Program-made: the position numbers and the translations under genes
Source: Sitta carolinensis
Lineage: Eukaryota > Chordata > Aves > Passeriformes > Sittidae
Direction of reading: 5' to 3'
Length of the DNA stretch: 64,000 nt
Assembly (NCBI GenBank): GCA_032173965.1
Contig: CM063287.1
Location: forward strand, 4,717,859 to 4,781,858
Notes under the pieces: generated by a model
Told to the model about the DNA's origin: nothing
Database searches by the model: none
The model's input: only the letters and a program-made list of their open reading frames with translations
Shown here: positions 61,001 to 64,000 of the stretch, piece after piece
How the letters are laid out: every line of letters starts with the position of its first letter
Numbering within the stretch: the first letter of the stretch is position 1

Positions 61001-61278
61001 TTTAGAGTTCTTTTTGTTTTCGGTACCGTAATTTCCCTATTATATTAAAGGCTGTTTGCTAAAGCAAACGAGTTAATTTTATTGGTGACATCTGAATTTT
61101 AGTTCTGTTTTGTCTTTCTGGCTGCAGAGTGCAGGGTGGGATAATTTTGCTGCTTCCAGTGCCATGAAGCACTTTCCATCATCAAGCAACAAGTCTTGTC
61201 TAGGAAAAAAAGAGGATATTTTTGAACATGCTGTGCACAATTATTTCACTGCCAGATATAAGGACTTCATGTTTCTCT

Positions 61279-61330
61279 AATTATTATTTTTTATTTATTT
61301 ATTTAATTATTTATATTATTTTTTTTTTAG
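61279..61330. repeat. AT-rich (TTTA)n-like tract
   Basis: TTATTTATTTATTTAATTA-type sequence followed by a T run. Confidence 0.8.
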
Positions 61331-62082
61331 TTTTGGAGTGCTAGTATTTGTCAGCCAAAGGCAAATGAAGGGGATACAACTGGAAAGGCACATCTGCTAT
61401 TAGTAAGTGTAGCAAGAAAGAGCAATACTCATTAGGTCTATTTTTGTTAAGCTGATATTTGCAAAACCAAGGTTAGGAAAAAATCTTTGCAAGATAGGAA
61501 CTCTCAAGAGCTGGAGTCCTTTAAAATATCCTGCAGGAAGCTGTTGTGGGATCCCAGTGTCCCAAGGCAGAGAAATGGCCACAAGGTTTACTAGGACATA
61601 CAGCCTTAATGGAGTCAACACCAGTTGGAAAACTGGTATTTTCACCATCTTTCTGTTGAAAAGGCTCTTTTCTCACCCTACAATCACATTACATATTAAG
61701 CTGATGAGGTCTGACTACATATCTTCACATCTTTGGTCCTGTATGACAGAGCTTCTGGGATTCATTTACATTTTTTTGATTTGGGTACCATGAGTAATTC
61801 ACAGTCATCATGCAGTACAACTCCTTCATTTGAATTCTGTTCCTCCCCCCCAACACTCATGATTTCACCTGAAATTGTTTTTATTCCCTAAATTAAAACC
61901 CTTGAATTGTGTACTACTGAACTACATTCTATTTAAATTATTCCAGTCATTCCATTTCAACAATTTTCTTCTCAGAAAAGCATAGAAATACATGAAAGGA
62001 AATCTCTGAAAGCCCATTAAAGTCATTCATAATATTATACGCAAGGTTGGTCAGCCAGAAATTATATCTGTGCTGAATTTTA

Positions 62083-62440
62083 GGATCATTGAATCATGGA
62101 ATGTTTTGGGTTGGAAGGAACCTTGAGCCCATCCAGTGCCACCCCTGCCATGGGCAGGGACACCTCCCACTGTCCCAGGCTGCTCCAAGCCCCAAAGTCC
62201 AGCCTGGCCTTGGGCACTGCCAGGGATCCAAGGAGCACCCTGTGCCAGGGCCTGCCCACCCTCACAATGAACAGTTCCTGCCCAATATCAAATCTGACAG
62301 TGGGAAGCCATTTGCCCTTGTCCTGGAATTCCATCCATTCCCGGATGAATAGGCCTTCTCCAGCTTCCCTGCAGCCCCTTCAGATCCTGGGAGATGCTTT
62401 GAGGTCTCCACACATCCTTCTCTTCTCCATGCTGAATTCT
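62083..62440 (-). mobile_element. CR1 LINE, ~360-bp 3' fragment
   Basis: AGGATCATTGAATCATGGAA, GGGTTGGAAGGAACCTTGAG, CCACCCCTGCCATGGGCAGG, GGCACTGCCAGGGATCC, TCAGATCCTGGGAGATGC and CTTCTCTTCTCCATGCTGAA are the reverse complement of CR1 from its terminus into the ORF2 end. A ~20-bp internal deletion follows GGATCCAAGG (the usual GGGGCAGCCCCAGCTGCTC block is missing). Same subfamily as 11441. Confidence 0.94.
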
Positions 62441-63729
62441 GTCTCAGTGTCTGTTTATCTCAGGTTCTGTCTCCTCCCCAGGAGGGCTTGGATGTTGTAA
62501 CCAAATATAATTACAAATTCCTGATGGACCAGAAATTATTTCTTTATTCATGCTTAGAAATGGCAGAACAACATGAGATATTTGCAACCTGAAGGGAGCT
62601 TTTGGAAGAATGGTGTCATCAATCCAAAATATATGTCCAAAGTGGAAGATCCACCTCTGCCTTAATAAAAACATCATTACTTGGATACCACACTTGGCTG
62701 GGTCATGTCACCAAGCCATGTTTCAAGCCTTGGGAGCAGCAGACTCAGGGTGAGTACAGAACACTATTTCGTTTAGCATTCTGTACTTGAACAAAAATTA
62801 AAAGGTCATTTCTTCAGCTTCTCTGGGAAAAGACTGCACAACTTGGGGTATCATGGAACAAACAGGAGCAGCTTAATGTTGACAAGTACATTTATCTTTT
62901 GGTAAACTCTACCAATGAAATTGTACCAATAAAGGGGACTGTTCATTTAGATAAAGGCTACAACTCTTGTTTTTCATCCAGGAGTAGTCTTGTTCACACC
63001 CAGTGACAGCAAAGAATTTAAATGCCAAAAAACTTAAATGTTCAATTTAATCTATGAAAAATGAAGCTACATCACTTTGGAACCAGAAAACAGCATTTCT
63101 TGTTTGGCCGCTGGGTTTGGAGAGAAAGCAATGAACCCTTGAGAACTTCATGGCAAACTCCAAGTCCTACCAGGGTCAGGACTGACATCAGGGATATATT
63201 CAGTCATAAAGCCAAATGATCTTGTGATTTGAAATTCTTTGGTTAACTCCTGTTCACTTTTCTCTTGGATTTGCTCTGGAGCATGCAGTGTCATTATCCC
63301 AGATTCACATAAAAAGGACAACATTTCTTAAAACTCCAGATAAAAGCATTTTCTTAGCAATTTTAACAAAAGTAGCTAGATGTGTTCCTAACAAGATTCA
63401 TGACTGGGATTTGTATCTGTTTATCACTGATAAAGAAAAGAACTCACAAACAATATATTAAAATTATCTGAACTAACACTGTTTGTTCCCAGGTTACAGT
63501 AATTGCTTTTCAGCCACAGACTGCCTGTAAAATAGCTGTGAATCTAAAAAACAAATTCTTTAGGAATCCTTAAAACGCTTTAAAATCCTCCTTCTTTGGC
63601 ATTTGGATTTTTACTTTTCTCATTTCTGATGCACACATGAGTTTGTTCCAAAAATGAATGCTTGTTACATTGTTACAAAGAACGCAAATGCTAAGCAGTC
63701 TTTCAATGACTCAAAAGAGCTGTTTTATT

Positions 63730-63731
<2 letters not shown>
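62441..63731. other. Unique non-coding DNA
   Basis: No repeat or gene recognised. Confidence 0.5.

Positions 63732-63773
<42 letters not shown>
63732..63773 (+). repeat. A42 homopolymer
   Basis: Forty-two consecutive A after CTGTTTTATTGC. CR1 does not make poly(A) tails, so this is either a slippage-expanded run or the tail of a recent retrocopy. No clear AATAAA or target-site duplication is visible. Confidence 0.95.
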
Positions 63774-63778
<5 letters not shown>

Positions 63779-64000
63779 ATCCATTCCATTGGCAAGTTAG
63801 ACTTTGTGAAGGAACGGGAATATTGAGCTGTCTGACTAACAGAAAGGAAGATGGATGACTTTTCCTGAATTAGATGCTTGAAACCTACTTCTGCTCAAAA
63901 GGTAATATAATTAATTTGTGAAAGAGTTGCCTCCAACACTGGGAACGCTTTATCATAAATCGCAGATTGCATTTGAAGTTTACTTGAGTATTTTAAAGGT
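63774..64000. other. Unique non-coding DNA to window end
   Basis: Nothing recognised. Confidence 0.5.

Larger units (their letters stand above)
57914..62082. other. Unique non-coding DNA
   Basis: About 4.2 kb. A weak exon candidate (58007-58099) is listed separately. A T/A-rich run lies at 61279-61330. No gene or named repeat recognised. Confidence 0.5.

Noticed and set aside
1..64000. CRISPR arrays, bacterial operons, defence systems, riboswitches
   Set aside because: Base composition, CR1 and SINE repeats and the absence of long open frames show vertebrate nuclear DNA. No regularly spaced direct repeats were seen.

Overview
This window looks like non-coding nuclear DNA from a bird, most likely a passerine (songbird). 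The main evidence is the repeats. There are about twenty fragments of the avian CR1 LINE, most with the 3' end ATTCTRTGATTCTRTG. There is one tRNA-headed, CR1-tailed SINE of the TguSINE1 kind. There is also a 937-bp solo LTR whose terminus on the + strand (TGTCTTAGTTTGGAAGACAG) I remember as very common in songbird genomes. I recognise no host gene, rRNA, tRNA, CRISPR array or bacterial-type operon. Long open frames are absent: the longest are about 190-250 codons and lie inside GC-rich LTR or CR1 sequence. The window is best described as a gene desert or the inside of a very long intron.

Layout. 0-9 kb: mostly unique AT-rich sequence, two short CR1 3' ends and a 337-bp solo LTR (4055-4391). 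9.1-10.0 kb: a CR1 split by a 647-bp solo LTR with a perfect 6-bp target-site duplication (TSD). 11-22 kb: five more + strand CR1 tails, a 116-bp uninterrupted purine tract, a (CTCC)n tract and a nested inverted repeat. 23.2-25.7 kb: the densest repeat cluster, holding the 937-bp LTR with its 5-bp TSD and two CR1 copies lying head to head. 25.7-37 kb: 11 kb with no repeat I can name. 37-41.7 kb: a second CR1 split by an LTR, the SINE and two CR1 tails. 43.7-44.1 kb and 52.5-52.9 kb: two further copies of the 337-bp LTR family, each with a perfect 6-bp TSD. 48.7-52.3 kb: three CR1 copies, one of them old, and a poly(A)-ended block that may be a retrocopy. 57.6 kb: a strong imperfect hairpin. 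62.1-62.5 kb: a CR1 on the minus strand. 63.7 kb: a run of 42 A.

How the parts relate. The structure records insertion history rather than a working gene system. CR1 copies came first, and two were later cut by retroviral LTRs. The 337-bp LTR family can be defined from this window alone: three copies, shared CCAAT and TATA elements on the minus strand, 6-bp TSDs, and only solo LTRs left after recombination. Several splice-site pairs with open frames are listed as weak exon candidates; such pairs are expected by chance at this scale. I found no convincing undescribed functional system. All alignments were made by eye, so repeat edges are accurate to a few bases where a TSD is given and to roughly 5-15 bases elsewhere.
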